Notes: generated by a model not told the origin, from the sequence alone. Shown: positions 27,224-37,111, counted from the first letter of the stretch. The stretch is 64,000 nucleotides of DNA from Defluviitaleaceae bacterium (GCA_009779915.1 WRBA01000004.1:1-64000); one strand, 5' to 3'. Numbers and translations are program-made.

Positions 27224-27389
27224 GTTGCTGTAATCTTTTTTACTCCCCTTTACATATGATAGAAACGTGAATGTTAATTAATGTTAATCTTCATCTTCTT
27301 GCAAAGCAAGTTTTTGGAAGTATATTGCCCGCTTAATTTACTGCAGCGGCTAATATAAATAAAAATAACATCTTAAGAGGTGATTTTAA

Positions 27390-28982
27390 ATGAAAAGAAA
27401 AGGATTATTAGCTTTAGCGTTAGCAAGTATTATGATTCTTGCGGCTTGTACACAACCACCAACGCAACCACCGGCTCAACCACCAGAGCAGCCACAACAG
27501 CAAATCGTTCAACCACCAGCAGATGCTACACCGCCTACCGTTGAAGAAACAGGTCTTCAACCAGGTATTATAGTTGTCACTCGTGACGAGCCTCCCGTAG
27601 TTGCACCAGGCAGACATAATGCTGTTGCCGGCGGCTATATGAATTCAATGACTCATAACGCCCTTTTCAGAATCCATTCTGAAACTCTTCAACCTGTTGA
27701 AGACTTGGTAGCAAGCTGGGTAGCTATTTCTGACACTGTATTTGAATTTACCCTTCATGAAGGTGTAGAATTCCACAACGGCGAAATACTTACAGCACAT
27801 GATGTAATAGCTTCTTTTGAATATGTTAGAAATTATCCTGATGCGAGAGCTTCTCGTGAATCTATCGTATACTTTGAAGCCATTGATGATCTTACTGTAA
27901 GAATTGACACAGTTGAACCAAATGCATTATTCTTCCTTGACTTAACTCACTCAAGCAATCATATTATGCCTGCTTCTTTGATAGCTCAAGGACATGATTT
28001 CAATGATCTTCCAGTTGGTACCGGTCCATTCGTGTTTGAAGAGTGGAGAACCGGCGACTCGCTTCACTTTACAAATTTTGAAAACCATTTTAACCGTGAC
28101 AGAGCTGCAAGAGTTGAGTATGCAACTTGGAGAATTATACCTGAAGGTTCTTCAAGAACTATAGCTCTTGAAACAGGTGAAGGTCACTTTAGTATCTATG
28201 TTGCTCTTCCTGACGTTGCAAGGCTTGAGGCGCATCCTGATATTACAGTTGCAACTTTCCCAGGAGTAGGTCACAACAAGCTTTTGATGAACAACGACCT
28301 TCCTCAATTCTCTGACCCGCAAGTAAGGAGAGCTATGGGTATGGCTATTGATAAAGAAGCAGTGGCTATCGTTGGTTTTGAAGGTTTTGCATTCCCGGTT
28401 TGGGCACAAGTACCTATGGTATTCCCAGGTGCGACTGATGAAGGCACTTACAGCTTTGATCCAGAAGGCGCAGCCGCTTTACTTGCGGAATTAGGCGTAG
28501 ACCCTGGAACTTTAGGCTTTAGCATCATTGCTTCTAACGAAGAGAGAAGACGTGCAGGTGAAGTATTCCAAGCTAACCTTGCTGAAATCGGCATCCCTGT
28601 AACAATCGAAATGAACGACCTTGCTACTACTTTATCAAGGACAACTGACGGCGACTATGAAACCGGCTTCGGTGGTTTCAACTCTGCTTCTTTCCTTGGA
28701 TATGCAAGAGGTGTTCTTCATATCAACAATATTGACGGATCTAACAGAAGCCGTATCCGTAACCAAGAACTTTCTGATTTGATTGATCAAGCTCTTGCTA
28801 CAATTGACTCACAAGCAAGGCTTCCGATTTACGAGCAAATCTCAAGAGTTGCTAATGAGCATACCGGACACATTCCTACTCATATGACTATGAATGTTAG
28901 AGCTTTTAACGCGAACCTTAATGTTCCTGAGCTCTCTTCTGCCGGTGGTCTCAATATCAACATGATGAGCTGGAATAATTAA
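27390..28982 (+). CDS. SBP2: peptide-type ABC substrate-binding lipoprotein
   Basis: A 530-aa SBP_bac_5 protein. The lipobox ILAAC gives Cys20, with a Pro/Gln-rich linker. It differs from most copies by GRHNAVAGGYMNSMTHNALFR, SRESIVYFEA and GGFNSASFLGYARG, all shared with SBP13, its closest relative in the window. It is followed by a GCCCGG..CGGGC hairpin and a dppB gene, the same order as SBP13-dppB at 52-54 kb. This makes the pair a duplicated transporter end. AAGAGGTGATTTTAA precedes the ATG. Confidence 0.92.
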   Translation: MKRKGLLALALASIMILAACTQPPTQPPAQPPEQPQQQIVQPPADATPPTVEETGLQPGIIVVTRDEPPVVAPGRHNAVAGGYMNSMTHNALFRIHSETLQPVEDLVASWVAISDTVFEFTLHEGVEFHNGEILTAHDVIASFEYVRNYPDARASRESIVYFEAIDDLTVRIDTVEPNALFFLDLTHSSNHIMPASLIAQGHDFNDLPVGTGPFVFEEWRTGDSLHFTNFENHFNRDRAARVEYATWRIIPEGSSRTIALETGEGHFSIYVALPDVARLEAHPDITVATFPGVGHNKLLMNNDLPQFSDPQVRRAMGMAIDKEAVAIVGFEGFAFPVWAQVPMVFPGATDEGTYSFDPEGAAALLAELGVDPGTLGFSIIASNEERRRAGEVFQANLAEIGIPVTIEMNDLATTLSRTTDGDYETGFGGFNSASFLGYARGVLHINNIDGSNRSRIRNQELSDLIDQALATIDSQARLPIYEQISRVANEHTGHIPTHMTMNVRAFNANLNVPELSSAGGLNINMMSWNN

Positions 28983-29006
28983 TTTAAGTGCAATTTTATA
29001 ATATCT

Positions 29007-29034
29007 GCCCGGTCTTCTTATTTGAGGATCGGGC
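29007..29034 (+). terminator. Hairpin between SBP2 and dppB copy 1
   Basis: GCCCGGTC pairs imperfectly with GATCGGGC. There is no strong T-run, so it is likely to be a partial terminator that reduces downstream dppB expression or protects the SBP2 mRNA. The same structure stands at 53575-53604. Confidence 0.6.
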
Positions 29035-29074
29035 AATATTTAGTTTTTGAATATTAGAAAAGGGATGAAACCCT

Positions 29075-30013
29075 ATGTGGAAATATGTTGTCAGAAGGTT
29101 TATCGGTCTGATTCCTATTTTGCTTGGAACTATGTTTATAGTTTTTATGGTTTTGCATTTATCTCCAAGTGACCCTGCAGCTTTTGCCTTAGGGGAAGAT
29201 GCAAGCCCTGAGGCTATTTGGGAATGGAACGAAAGCCGCGGACTTAATGACCCTGTGCTAATCCAGTATGCAAGATATGTTGCAATGGTTTTTTGGTGGG
29301 GAGATTTTGGTACTTCATTTAGAAATAATGTGGATGTTTCGGGGGAGATTATGGCGCGTTTTCCACATACTATACGGTTAGGCTTGGTGGCGTTATCGGC
29401 TGCTTTGATTTTGGCTTTACCTATAGGCATTTTAGCTGCTGTTAAGAAAAACACTTGGATTGACAATGCAAGTATGTTTGTTGCTTTGATTGGGATTTCT
29501 ATACCTGTGTTTTGGTTGGGTTTGATTTTGGTGCTTTATTTATTTTGGCTTGGTAGATGGCACCCTTGGTCGCCGGGAAGAGACTGGCCCTCATTCATAC
29601 TACCCGGTATCACACTAGGTGCAGGTATGCTCGGAGCAATGATACGCACTACCCGCTCCTCCATACTTGAGGTTATGAAGCAAGACTATATTAAAATGGC
29701 ACAAGCCAAAGGTTTGACTAAGAGTAATGTTATGCGTAAATATGCTATCCACAACGCTTTTCTCCCTATTTTGACAGGGTTTAGTACACATCTGGGTGCC
29801 TTTATTACAAGCATTATTTTAGCCGAAAATATATTCGCATGGCCTGGCATTGGCCGTCTTATGACTCAAGGCATCGCCGCCCGCGATTACCCTATGGTTT
29901 TAGGCTGCTTGTTTATGTTTATCTTTTTCTATGCTATAATAAATATAGTTGTAGACATTGCCCGGACTTATCTTGACCCCCAGGTCAGGACGTATTATAA
30001 ACTAGGTAATTAA
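29075..30013 (+). CDS. dppB: Peptide ABC transporter permease, DppB copy 1
   Basis: A 312-aa inner permease of the DppB type. MWKYVVRRFIGLIPILLG opens the protein, HLSPSDPAAFALGEDASPEAI is the family motif after TM1, and RTTRSSILEVMKQDYIKMAQAKG is the EAA-type coupling helix that contacts the ATPase. It is close to the copy at 53845 but lacks its own DppC partner; the next gene is SBP3. It may replace the other DppB in the dppC/D/F complex, making two alternative transporters, or form homodimers. Confidence 0.9.
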   Translation: MWKYVVRRFIGLIPILLGTMFIVFMVLHLSPSDPAAFALGEDASPEAIWEWNESRGLNDPVLIQYARYVAMVFWWGDFGTSFRNNVDVSGEIMARFPHTIRLGLVALSAALILALPIGILAAVKKNTWIDNASMFVALIGISIPVFWLGLILVLYLFWLGRWHPWSPGRDWPSFILPGITLGAGMLGAMIRTTRSSILEVMKQDYIKMAQAKGLTKSNVMRKYAIHNAFLPILTGFSTHLGAFITSIILAENIFAWPGIGRLMTQGIAARDYPMVLGCLFMFIFFYAIINIVVDIARTYLDPQVRTYYKLGN

Positions 30014-30041
30014 AATATTTTATATATGAGAGGTAACTGTT

Positions 30042-31643
30042 ATGAAAAAAAGTAGAATTATCAGTTTAGTATTAGCAAGTGCTTTATTGGCAGGGGTTTT
30101 AGCTGCTTGTACTCCTACGCCGCCGCCTGCACAGCCAGCACAGCCTGCACCAGCTGCAACGGGACAAGCCGCTCCCACGGAGCAGGTGCCAGCAGCTCAA
30201 GCGACATCAGAGGCTCCCCTTAGAGGTCTCCGTTTAGCCACGGGAACCGAGCCGGGTGCTATCGCCCCAGCGAGACACGGTGCCTTAATCCCAGCTTTTA
30301 TGAATGAGTTGACCCACAGCTACCTCTTCAGAGTCGATACTGAGACTTTAGAGCCTGTTCCCGATATGGTGGAGAGTTGGACGGCAATAAGCGACACATT
30401 GTTTGAATTTACGATTCTCCCGGGCATTATGTTCCATAATGGTGAAGAAGTGACTGCTTATGATGTTGTGGCTTCCCTGTTTTATGTCCAGAATTACCCT
30501 TACTCCAGGGCTCAGCATGCCAGTATTTACAACGCTGAAGTAGTTGACAGGTACACCTTAAGGATAGATACGGGCACTCCAAACGCTATGCTCCTTAACG
30601 ATTTAGCTCATCAAGCAAACGCCACAATGCCCAGGTCATTAATAGATGCAGGTCATGATTTTACTGCCGACCCTGTAGGCAATGGTCCCTTCATTTTTGA
30701 TGAATGGAGCTCCGGCGATTTCCTGAATTTTGTACGCTTTGATAATTACTTTAATCAGGAACGTATGCCCCAGCTGGCATACACTCATTGGAGAATTATA
30801 CCGGAAGGTGCTTCGAGAACAATAGCCCTTGAAGCAGGCGAGATTGACTTCATAATTGATGTTCCTTTCCCTGATATTGCAAGGCTGGAAGCAAATCCTG
30901 ATATTGAGGTTCACATGATTACCGGCACCGCGTTTAACTTCTTGATAGTTAATAACGATCTTCCTTACTTTGACAACCGCTATGTAAGAATGGCTATTGA
31001 CATGGCTATCGATAAAGAAGCGGCAGTACTTGCAAGTGTGGACGGATTTGGCATTCCTCTTTGGCAAAATACCCCGCCGGTATTTTTAGGTTCATCAGCT
31101 GTAGGCGCAAGGCATTTTGACCCGGACTACGCACGGGAGCTGTTGGCACGGGAAGGTGTTGACCCTGCAAACATAAACATGGAAATACTTGCCTCAAGTG
31201 AAGAAGCAAGGCGCAGGGGCGAAGTTATTCAAGCTAACCTTGCAGACATTGGCATTACCGTTACTATCGCTATGGTAGATCATGCAACTTATTTGAATTT
31301 AACACAGTTTGGCAATTATGAAGCAGGTTTGGGCAATTTTATAGCATTCAACCTAATTCAATTTTTAAGAGCCACAAGCCATATAGACTTTATAGATGCA
31401 CAAAATAGAGGTCGTATATATAATCAGGAGCTTAGTGATTTAATAGACTTGGCTATCGCTACAATTGATACGGACGCAAGGACTGCCGTACTTGAAGAAG
31501 CCTCAAGAGTCGCTAATGAGCATGTAGGCAAAATTCCTATGCACCAGGCGATACTTGCCAGAGCTTTCAATTCAGATTTTGTACTTCCTGAGCTCTCTGC
31601 CGCCGGCTTTATGAGTTTAAACGTAGCTTATTGGGCTGAGTAA
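30042..31643 (+). CDS. SBP3: peptide-type ABC substrate-binding lipoprotein
   Basis: A 533-aa SBP_bac_5 protein. Lipobox GVLAAC (Cys23) and a Pro/Ala-rich linker. It departs from the consensus at APARHGALIPAFMNELTHSYLFR, where HNGLFR becomes HSYLFR, so its ligand pocket probably differs. It ends in LNVAYWAE. It begins 28 bp after dppB copy 1 with a GAGAGGTAACTG ribosome binding site and has no promoter box of its own, so it probably relies on read-through from SBP2-dppB. Confidence 0.9.
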   Translation: MKKSRIISLVLASALLAGVLAACTPTPPPAQPAQPAPAATGQAAPTEQVPAAQATSEAPLRGLRLATGTEPGAIAPARHGALIPAFMNELTHSYLFRVDTETLEPVPDMVESWTAISDTLFEFTILPGIMFHNGEEVTAYDVVASLFYVQNYPYSRAQHASIYNAEVVDRYTLRIDTGTPNAMLLNDLAHQANATMPRSLIDAGHDFTADPVGNGPFIFDEWSSGDFLNFVRFDNYFNQERMPQLAYTHWRIIPEGASRTIALEAGEIDFIIDVPFPDIARLEANPDIEVHMITGTAFNFLIVNNDLPYFDNRYVRMAIDMAIDKEAAVLASVDGFGIPLWQNTPPVFLGSSAVGARHFDPDYARELLAREGVDPANINMEILASSEEARRRGEVIQANLADIGITVTIAMVDHATYLNLTQFGNYEAGLGNFIAFNLIQFLRATSHIDFIDAQNRGRIYNQELSDLIDLAIATIDTDARTAVLEEASRVANEHVGKIPMHQAILARAFNSDFVLPELSAAGFMSLNVAYWAE

Positions 31644-31654
31644 TGCTTTAATTA

Positions 31655-31779
31655 AGAACCTGTATTCAATAACGGGTTGCATGAGTTTCCGAGCCTGACT
31701 TTATACCGGTTAAAGCACTGATGTAAAGTGGCTTAAAATCAGCCGGAAAGACTTGTGAGAGCTATTGAATACAGGCTCT
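31655..31779. repeat. 125-bp inverted-repeat element between SBP3 and SBP4
   Basis: AGAACCTGTATTCAATA (31655-31671) pairs with TATTGAATACAGGCTCT (31763-31779) with one mismatch. The 91-base interior contains weaker dyads. No T-run. It replaces the promoter module found before other SBP genes and ends 22 bp before the SBP4 start codon. Confidence 0.6.
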
Positions 31780-31800
31780 AATATAAGAGGTGATCTATTT

Positions 31801-33411
31801 ATGAAAAAAAATAATTTTTTAAGTTTGATTTTAGCAGGAGCTCTGTTAATTGGCGTCCTTGCTGCTTGTACTCCGGCGCCGCCGCCTCAAGGGGCAAGTG
31901 ACACTACCGCAACAGGTACCACCGCTACCACACCTCCACCACAGCCCGGTGACGCGCCTGCACCACCGCCTACAGGGGAAGTAGGTCGCGGTCTCACAAT
32001 TGCTATCCAGTCTGAAACGCCTTCGGTTGCACCTGCAAGGCATACTGCAACAACAGGTCATTTTAAAAATTGCTTAACCCACAATGGGCTTTTCAGACTG
32101 ACTCATGATACACTTGAGCCTATTCCTGATTTGGTGGAAAGTTGGACGGCACTTTCTGACACTTTGTTTGAGTTTAGGCTTAGAGAAGGTATGTTTTTCC
32201 ATAACGGAGATGAAATTACCGCTTATGATGTAGTTGCTTCTGTTTACTATGTGCGTACATACCCTATAGCTGCGCCCTTCCATGGCTCTGTTGTAAGTGC
32301 GGAAGTTATTGACAGATACACTGTTTTAATTGACACAGGGGAGCCTAACGCAATGCTTTTTTATGAGCTTGCTCATCAAACTAATTTTATAATGCCACGG
32401 TCTTTGATAGATGCAGGTCATGATTTCCAAGAAGACCCTGTAGGATCCGGTCCTTTTGTGTTTGAAGAGTGGAGATTCGGCGATTCCATGACATTTACCC
32501 TCTTTGATAACTATTTCGACCCTGAAAGGTCAGGCAATTTTGAATATATCCATTGGCGTTTTATACCTGAAGGCACTTCAAGGACTTTAGCTCTTGAAAA
32601 TCAGGAAGTTGATTTTTTAGTTGATGTGGCACTCCCTGACCTTGGGCGTATGCAGGCAAACCCTGCAATCACCGTTGTTGAACATCCAAGTACAATGTTT
32701 AGCTACCTGCTTCTTCAAAACGACTTGCCGCAATTTAACAATATACACGCAAGAAGGGCGATTGATATGGCATTAGACAAGGAAGCGATGCTTATTGCCA
32801 GCTTAGAAGGCATGGGAACTGCTACTTGGCAAGCAATTCCTCCTGTATTTGCAGGGGCTATTGACGATGGTGCCGGTCATTTTGACCCCGAAGGCGCAAG
32901 AGCTTTACTTGCCGAACACGGCATCGACCCTGCATCTTTAGCTTTTGAAATGACTACCACTACAGAAGAGCAGCGCCGCAGAGCCGAGGTTGCCCAGGCT
33001 AACCTTGCTGATATTGGTATTCCTACCACTATTTCTATGACGGATTCCGCTACTTGGCTTGATATCACCCGTGATGGAAACTTTGAAGCCGCATACGGTA
33101 CTTTCACCGCAAGTAATGTGCTGATGTTTATACGAAGCACTATGCATATAGATTCCATCCCGGCTCCAAACAGAAGCCGTATTAGAAATGATGAGCTTTC
33201 TGATTTGATTTTCCAAGCTGTCGCTACTATTAATGCCGCCGAGAGAGTAGCTATTATTGAGGATGTTTCAAGAGTGGCAAATCAGCATGTGGGATTTATC
33301 CCTACTAACACAAATGTCCTTGTAAGGGCTTTCAATTCTAATCTTGTCGTTCCTGAGGTTTCCGCAGTTGCGTTTATGCTTCATATAAACATGGCTTATT
33401 GGGCTGAGTAA
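31801..33411 (+). CDS. SBP4: peptide-type ABC substrate-binding lipoprotein
   Basis: A 536-aa SBP_bac_5 protein with lipobox GVLAAC (Cys23) and a Thr/Pro-rich linker. It carries APARHTATTGHFKNCLTHNGLFR, with a cysteine not found in the other copies at this place, and RFIPEGTSRTLALENQE instead of the usual IALETGE. AGAGGTGATCTATTT selects ATG 31801; the frame is open to a TTG at 31765 inside the inverted repeat. No promoter box is visible, so it may be read from upstream. Confidence 0.9.
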   Translation: MKKNNFLSLILAGALLIGVLAACTPAPPPQGASDTTATGTTATTPPPQPGDAPAPPPTGEVGRGLTIAIQSETPSVAPARHTATTGHFKNCLTHNGLFRLTHDTLEPIPDLVESWTALSDTLFEFRLREGMFFHNGDEITAYDVVASVYYVRTYPIAAPFHGSVVSAEVIDRYTVLIDTGEPNAMLFYELAHQTNFIMPRSLIDAGHDFQEDPVGSGPFVFEEWRFGDSMTFTLFDNYFDPERSGNFEYIHWRFIPEGTSRTLALENQEVDFLVDVALPDLGRMQANPAITVVEHPSTMFSYLLLQNDLPQFNNIHARRAIDMALDKEAMLIASLEGMGTATWQAIPPVFAGAIDDGAGHFDPEGARALLAEHGIDPASLAFEMTTTTEEQRRRAEVAQANLADIGIPTTISMTDSATWLDITRDGNFEAAYGTFTASNVLMFIRSTMHIDSIPAPNRSRIRNDELSDLIFQAVATINAAERVAIIEDVSRVANQHVGFIPTNTNVLVRAFNSNLVVPEVSAVAFMLHINMAYWAE

Positions 33412-33478
33412 TTTATGAGTTTTATAGTGAGTAAAGTCGGGGAATTTTGTATGGATTTACAATTAATCCACTTGAATT

Positions 33479-33540
33479 TTTAGGCAATTCGCACAAATAA
33501 TATATCGCGTAATAGTTTTGTAATAAATATCCATTATAAT
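33479..33540 (+). promoter_or_regulatory. SBP5 promoter with WalR-like box
   Basis: Upstream element TTTAGGCAATTCGCACAAAT (33479-33498), then CGTAAT-AGTTT-TGTAAT (33508-33524) and TATAAT (33535-33540). The spacing is identical to SBP6, SBP11 and SBP12. Confidence 0.68.
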
Positions 33541-33611
33541 AACTAAGAGATATTGCTATAAGCTTTATCTTTTTACAAAACAATACTTACTTTAAATTAG
33601 AGGTGATTTTA

Positions 33612-35219
33612 ATGAAAAAGAATAGGATTTTAGGTCTTATACTTGCTGGCGTTATGTTAATGGGCGTTCTTGCGGCTTGTACTCCCGCACAACAAGGACC
33701 GCCAACCGCAGGTACCGGTGAAACCGCTACACCTGCAACTCCTGATACACCCGCAACTCCTGATGCACCTGCTGCTCAAGCAACGCCTGATGTAGAGCAG
33801 CGTGGTCTAATCATGGCAGGTCAACAGGAGACACCTTCAATTGCGCCTGCGAGACATACCTCGTTAGTCGGGCATTTTAAGCACACTTTAACCCACAATG
33901 GTCTGTTCAGACTTGATTACAATGTTAATCCAACTCCTGATGTAATTTCAGATTGGAGAGCCATTAGTGACACGCAATTTGAGTTTGATATTATTCCGGG
34001 CATCATGTTCCATAACGGCGATGAGCTTACTGCTCATGACTTTGTTGAGTCTTTTGCCTTTGCAAGAAGCTTCCCATATGCAATTACAGTACACGGCAGT
34101 ATTTATCACGCCGAAGCTATCGATGATCACACCCTTTTAATCGACACAGGTGAACCTAACGCTTTGTTAATCTTCGACTTAGCCCACCATGGAAATTGGG
34201 CTCAGCCAAGGTCGTTGATTGAATCAGGTCATGACTTTACAGCCAACCCTGTAGGAACAGGTCCCTTTGTTTTTGATCATTGGGAGCATGGTAATCAACT
34301 TCACTTTGTGCGTAATGATAATTACTTTGACACTGAGCGCAGTGCCCATATTCCTTATATAACTTGGAGAATTATACCTGAAGGTGCTTCGAGAACAATC
34401 GCTTTGGAAACAGGCGAAATTGACTATATAGTTGATGTTCCAGGTCCTGATATCCCAAGGCTTATGGCAGATCCTAACGTTACTGTCTTCCAACGCCCGG
34501 GACTCACCCTCCATTCCATAGGTCTTAATAACGAAATAGAACCTTTTAACAATATCCATGTAAGACATGCTCTTAATATGGCTATTGATAAAGAAGCTCT
34601 TGTAATTGCCGGTTTCGATGGATTTGGAGAAGCTATTTGGAGAACTACTCCTCCTCTGTTCCCCGGCTCGTCTGGGGCGAATGAAGTTAGCTTCGACCCT
34701 GAGGGCGCAAGTGCACTCTTAGCAGAGCATGGTATTGACCCTGCAACTATCGGCTTTGAAATGACTGTTACTTCAGAAGAAGCAAGGCGCAGAGCTGAGG
34801 TTGCCCAAGCTAATTTTGCCGATATCGGTATCCCAACCACAATTACTCAAGTTGACACAGCAACATCTTTGAGCTTATCTCAGCAAGGTCTTCTTGAAGC
34901 ATCTTTTGGCTCGTTTACTCCAGGGAACATTATGGCGCATATGAGAGGCACAATGCACACATCTTCGATAGGCGCGCAAAACGGCAGCCGTATAAGCAAC
35001 CCTGAGCTTGATGCATTGATTGACAGAGCTATCGCTACAATCGACGAAGCGGAAAGAATTGCCATAATCTATGAAGCATCATCTTTAGCCAACGCTCATT
35101 TAGGGAATATTCCTCTAAATATGAATGTCCTCATAAGAGCTTTTAACTCAGACCTTGTTGCTCCTGAAATAGGTCCTAATGGATTTATGTTCTTAAACAG
35201 AGTTTACTGGACTAATTAA
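33612..35219 (+). CDS. SBP5: peptide-type ABC substrate-binding lipoprotein
   Basis: A 535-aa SBP_bac_5 protein with lipobox GVLAAC (Cys23) and a linker containing repeated ATPDTPATPDAPA. Notable differences are HFKHTLTHNGLFR, HDFVESFAFARSFP in the early lobe and VDVPGPDIPRLM in place of VDVAFPDIPRLE. It ends in LNRVYWTN. ATG 33612 follows AGAGGTGATTTTA; the GTG at 33603 is inside that site. It has its own promoter and a strong terminator, so it is monocistronic. Confidence 0.91.
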   Translation: MKKNRILGLILAGVMLMGVLAACTPAQQGPPTAGTGETATPATPDTPATPDAPAAQATPDVEQRGLIMAGQQETPSIAPARHTSLVGHFKHTLTHNGLFRLDYNVNPTPDVISDWRAISDTQFEFDIIPGIMFHNGDELTAHDFVESFAFARSFPYAITVHGSIYHAEAIDDHTLLIDTGEPNALLIFDLAHHGNWAQPRSLIESGHDFTANPVGTGPFVFDHWEHGNQLHFVRNDNYFDTERSAHIPYITWRIIPEGASRTIALETGEIDYIVDVPGPDIPRLMADPNVTVFQRPGLTLHSIGLNNEIEPFNNIHVRHALNMAIDKEALVIAGFDGFGEAIWRTTPPLFPGSSGANEVSFDPEGASALLAEHGIDPATIGFEMTVTSEEARRRAEVAQANFADIGIPTTITQVDTATSLSLSQQGLLEASFGSFTPGNIMAHMRGTMHTSSIGAQNGSRISNPELDALIDRAIATIDEAERIAIIYEASSLANAHLGNIPLNMNVLIRAFNSDLVAPEIGPNGFMFLNRVYWTN

Positions 35220-35254
35220 TTATACTTAAATTCTTCTAAAACAGTAAATGACGT

Positions 35255-35292
35255 AAAAAAGCCCTGCCCGTTGCTTGGACAGGGCTTTTTTT
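35255..35292 (+). terminator. Terminator after SBP5
   Basis: AAAAAAGCCCTG pairs with CAGGGCTTTTTT and is followed by T residues, 36 bases after the SBP5 stop. Confidence 0.9.
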
Positions 35293-35330
35293 ATGCAATT
35301 CGCTTGAGATGTTTATTAATATTTATCTTT

Positions 35331-35392
35331 TTTAGTCAATTCATACAAATGATAGTTGGTGTAATAGTTTTGTAATAAGTATTCGTTATAAT
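35331..35392 (+). promoter_or_regulatory. SBP6 promoter with perfect WalR-like box
   Basis: TTTAGTCAATTCATACAAAT (35331-35350), TGTAAT-AGTTT-TGTAAT (35360-35376), TATAAT (35387-35392). The clearest example of the shared module. It probably also serves SBP7. Confidence 0.7.
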
Positions 35393-35456
35393 ATTAATTG
35401 TTGTTAAGTACGGATATGAAAAATACTTCCTTGTAAACAAAAGGGGGGATTTAACT

Positions 35457-37070
35457 ATGAAAACAAATAAAATTATAGCTATTATTCTGGTATGCACTTT
35501 ATTGGCATGTAGTCTTGTAGTTGCTGCTCTTGTTTATCAACCGCCTCCGCAAACTCAGGCAGATATTGCTGCCCCGCCTCCTCCGCCTATGCCACAAGCT
35601 CCCGAGCCGGAAGATGAACCTGAGGAGGAAGCAGTACAAGAACCCAGAACCGGCGTTATAATTGCAAGTATGACCGAAACGCCTTCTGTTGCACCGGCAA
35701 GGCATACGGCATTGGTTGGGCATTTTAAAAATATTATGACCCATAACGGTCTTTTTAGAGTGCATGATAATGATCTTACCCCTGTTCCTGATTTGGTAAG
35801 AGACTGGGCTGCTTTAAGTGACACTGAATTTGAGTTTGTACTCCACGAAGGCATACGTTTCCACAATGGGCAAGAGTTGACCGCATATGACGTAGCCGCG
35901 TCTCTTGAGTATGTAAGGACTTTCCCTTATCAAACAGCGGTACATTTAAGTATTGACAGCTGGGAAGTAATCGACAGGCATACTATTTTAATTGATACCG
36001 GGACGCCTACCGCAATGCTCTTTAATGATTTAGCTCATCATGGTAATTTTATAATGCCCAGATCTTTGATAGAGTCAGGGCATAATTTTGCACTTGCACC
36101 AATCGGCTCAGGTCCGTTTGTTTTTGAAAACTGGACGAGAGGCGATTCATTGGATTTTTCAGCTTTTGCTCATTATTTTGACAGAAGCCGCGCACCCATG
36201 ATTGAATATGTCCATTGGAGAATTATGCCTGAAGGGGCTTCGAGAACTATAGCTTTAGAAACCGGCGAAGTTGATTATATAGTTGATGTTGCTTTTCCTG
36301 ATATTCCACGGCTTCAATCAAATCCTAATATTACCGTTATGGAACGCCCCGGGGCAACCTTTAGTTATTTTATAATGAACAATGACCGCCCGCAGTTTGA
36401 AAATATTTATGTAAGGCGCGCCATTGATATGGCTCTTAATAGAGATGCAATGCTTAGTGCCAGTTTAAATGACTTTGGTGTTTCTGTCTGGTCAACTATG
36501 CCGCCTATGTTTGAGGGTTCGTCACAAGAAGGCACAAGGCAGTTTGACCCTGCCGGAGCTCGTGCTTTATTAGCCGAGAATAATATAGACCCAAGGACCC
36601 TTGCCTTTGATATGCTCGCCTTTGATGAAGCACAAAGACGCAGGGCTGAAGTTGCCCAAGCAAACCTTGCAGATATTGGCATTCCTACCACAATTACTAT
36701 GATTGATTTTTCTGCTTGGCTAACATTAACTTTAGGCGATAACTTCGAAGCATCTTTCGCTAATTTTACAGCAAATAATTTAGTCGGTTTTATGAGAAAT
36801 TTAATGACTATAGATTTTATTGATACACAAAACAGGAGCCGTATGCGTAATGAAGAACTTTCCGGCTTAATTGAGGAAGCTTTCTCCACTGTTGATGAAG
36901 GGGCAAGAAATGCAATACTTCACGAAGCCTCAAGAATGGCTAATGAGCATATAGGGTTTATAGGCACTAATATGAATACGGTTATCAGGGCTTTTAACTC
37001 AACCCTCACAGTTCCTGAGCTTGCAGCAAATGGTTTTATGTTTATGAATATGATGCATTGGGCAGAGTAG
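35457..37070 (+). CDS. SBP6: peptide-type ABC substrate-binding protein with unusual N-terminus
   Basis: A 537-aa SBP_bac_5 protein. Unlike the other twelve, its hydrophobic N-terminus runs past the possible lipobox (TLLAC, Cys18) into SLVVAALVY, followed by a Pro-rich and then acidic linker (PEPEDEPEEEAVQEP). It may therefore stay as an uncleaved membrane anchor or use a different lipidation site. The mature domain is normal: APARHTALVGHFKNIMTHNGLFR, NNDRPQFENIYVRRAIDMAL, LNDFGVSVW. It groups with SBP7, 9 and 10 by the NDRP motif. SBP7 follows after 41 bp. Confidence 0.9.
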   Translation: MKTNKIIAIILVCTLLACSLVVAALVYQPPPQTQADIAAPPPPPMPQAPEPEDEPEEEAVQEPRTGVIIASMTETPSVAPARHTALVGHFKNIMTHNGLFRVHDNDLTPVPDLVRDWAALSDTEFEFVLHEGIRFHNGQELTAYDVAASLEYVRTFPYQTAVHLSIDSWEVIDRHTILIDTGTPTAMLFNDLAHHGNFIMPRSLIESGHNFALAPIGSGPFVFENWTRGDSLDFSAFAHYFDRSRAPMIEYVHWRIMPEGASRTIALETGEVDYIVDVAFPDIPRLQSNPNITVMERPGATFSYFIMNNDRPQFENIYVRRAIDMALNRDAMLSASLNDFGVSVWSTMPPMFEGSSQEGTRQFDPAGARALLAENNIDPRTLAFDMLAFDEAQRRRAEVAQANLADIGIPTTITMIDFSAWLTLTLGDNFEASFANFTANNLVGFMRNLMTIDFIDTQNRSRMRNEELSGLIEEAFSTVDEGARNAILHEASRMANEHIGFIGTNMNTVIRAFNSTLTVPELAANGFMFMNMMHWAE

Positions 37071-37111
37071 ATTTTAATCTTGCCTTAGCTTAAGAAAGTG
37101 AGATACTTTAT

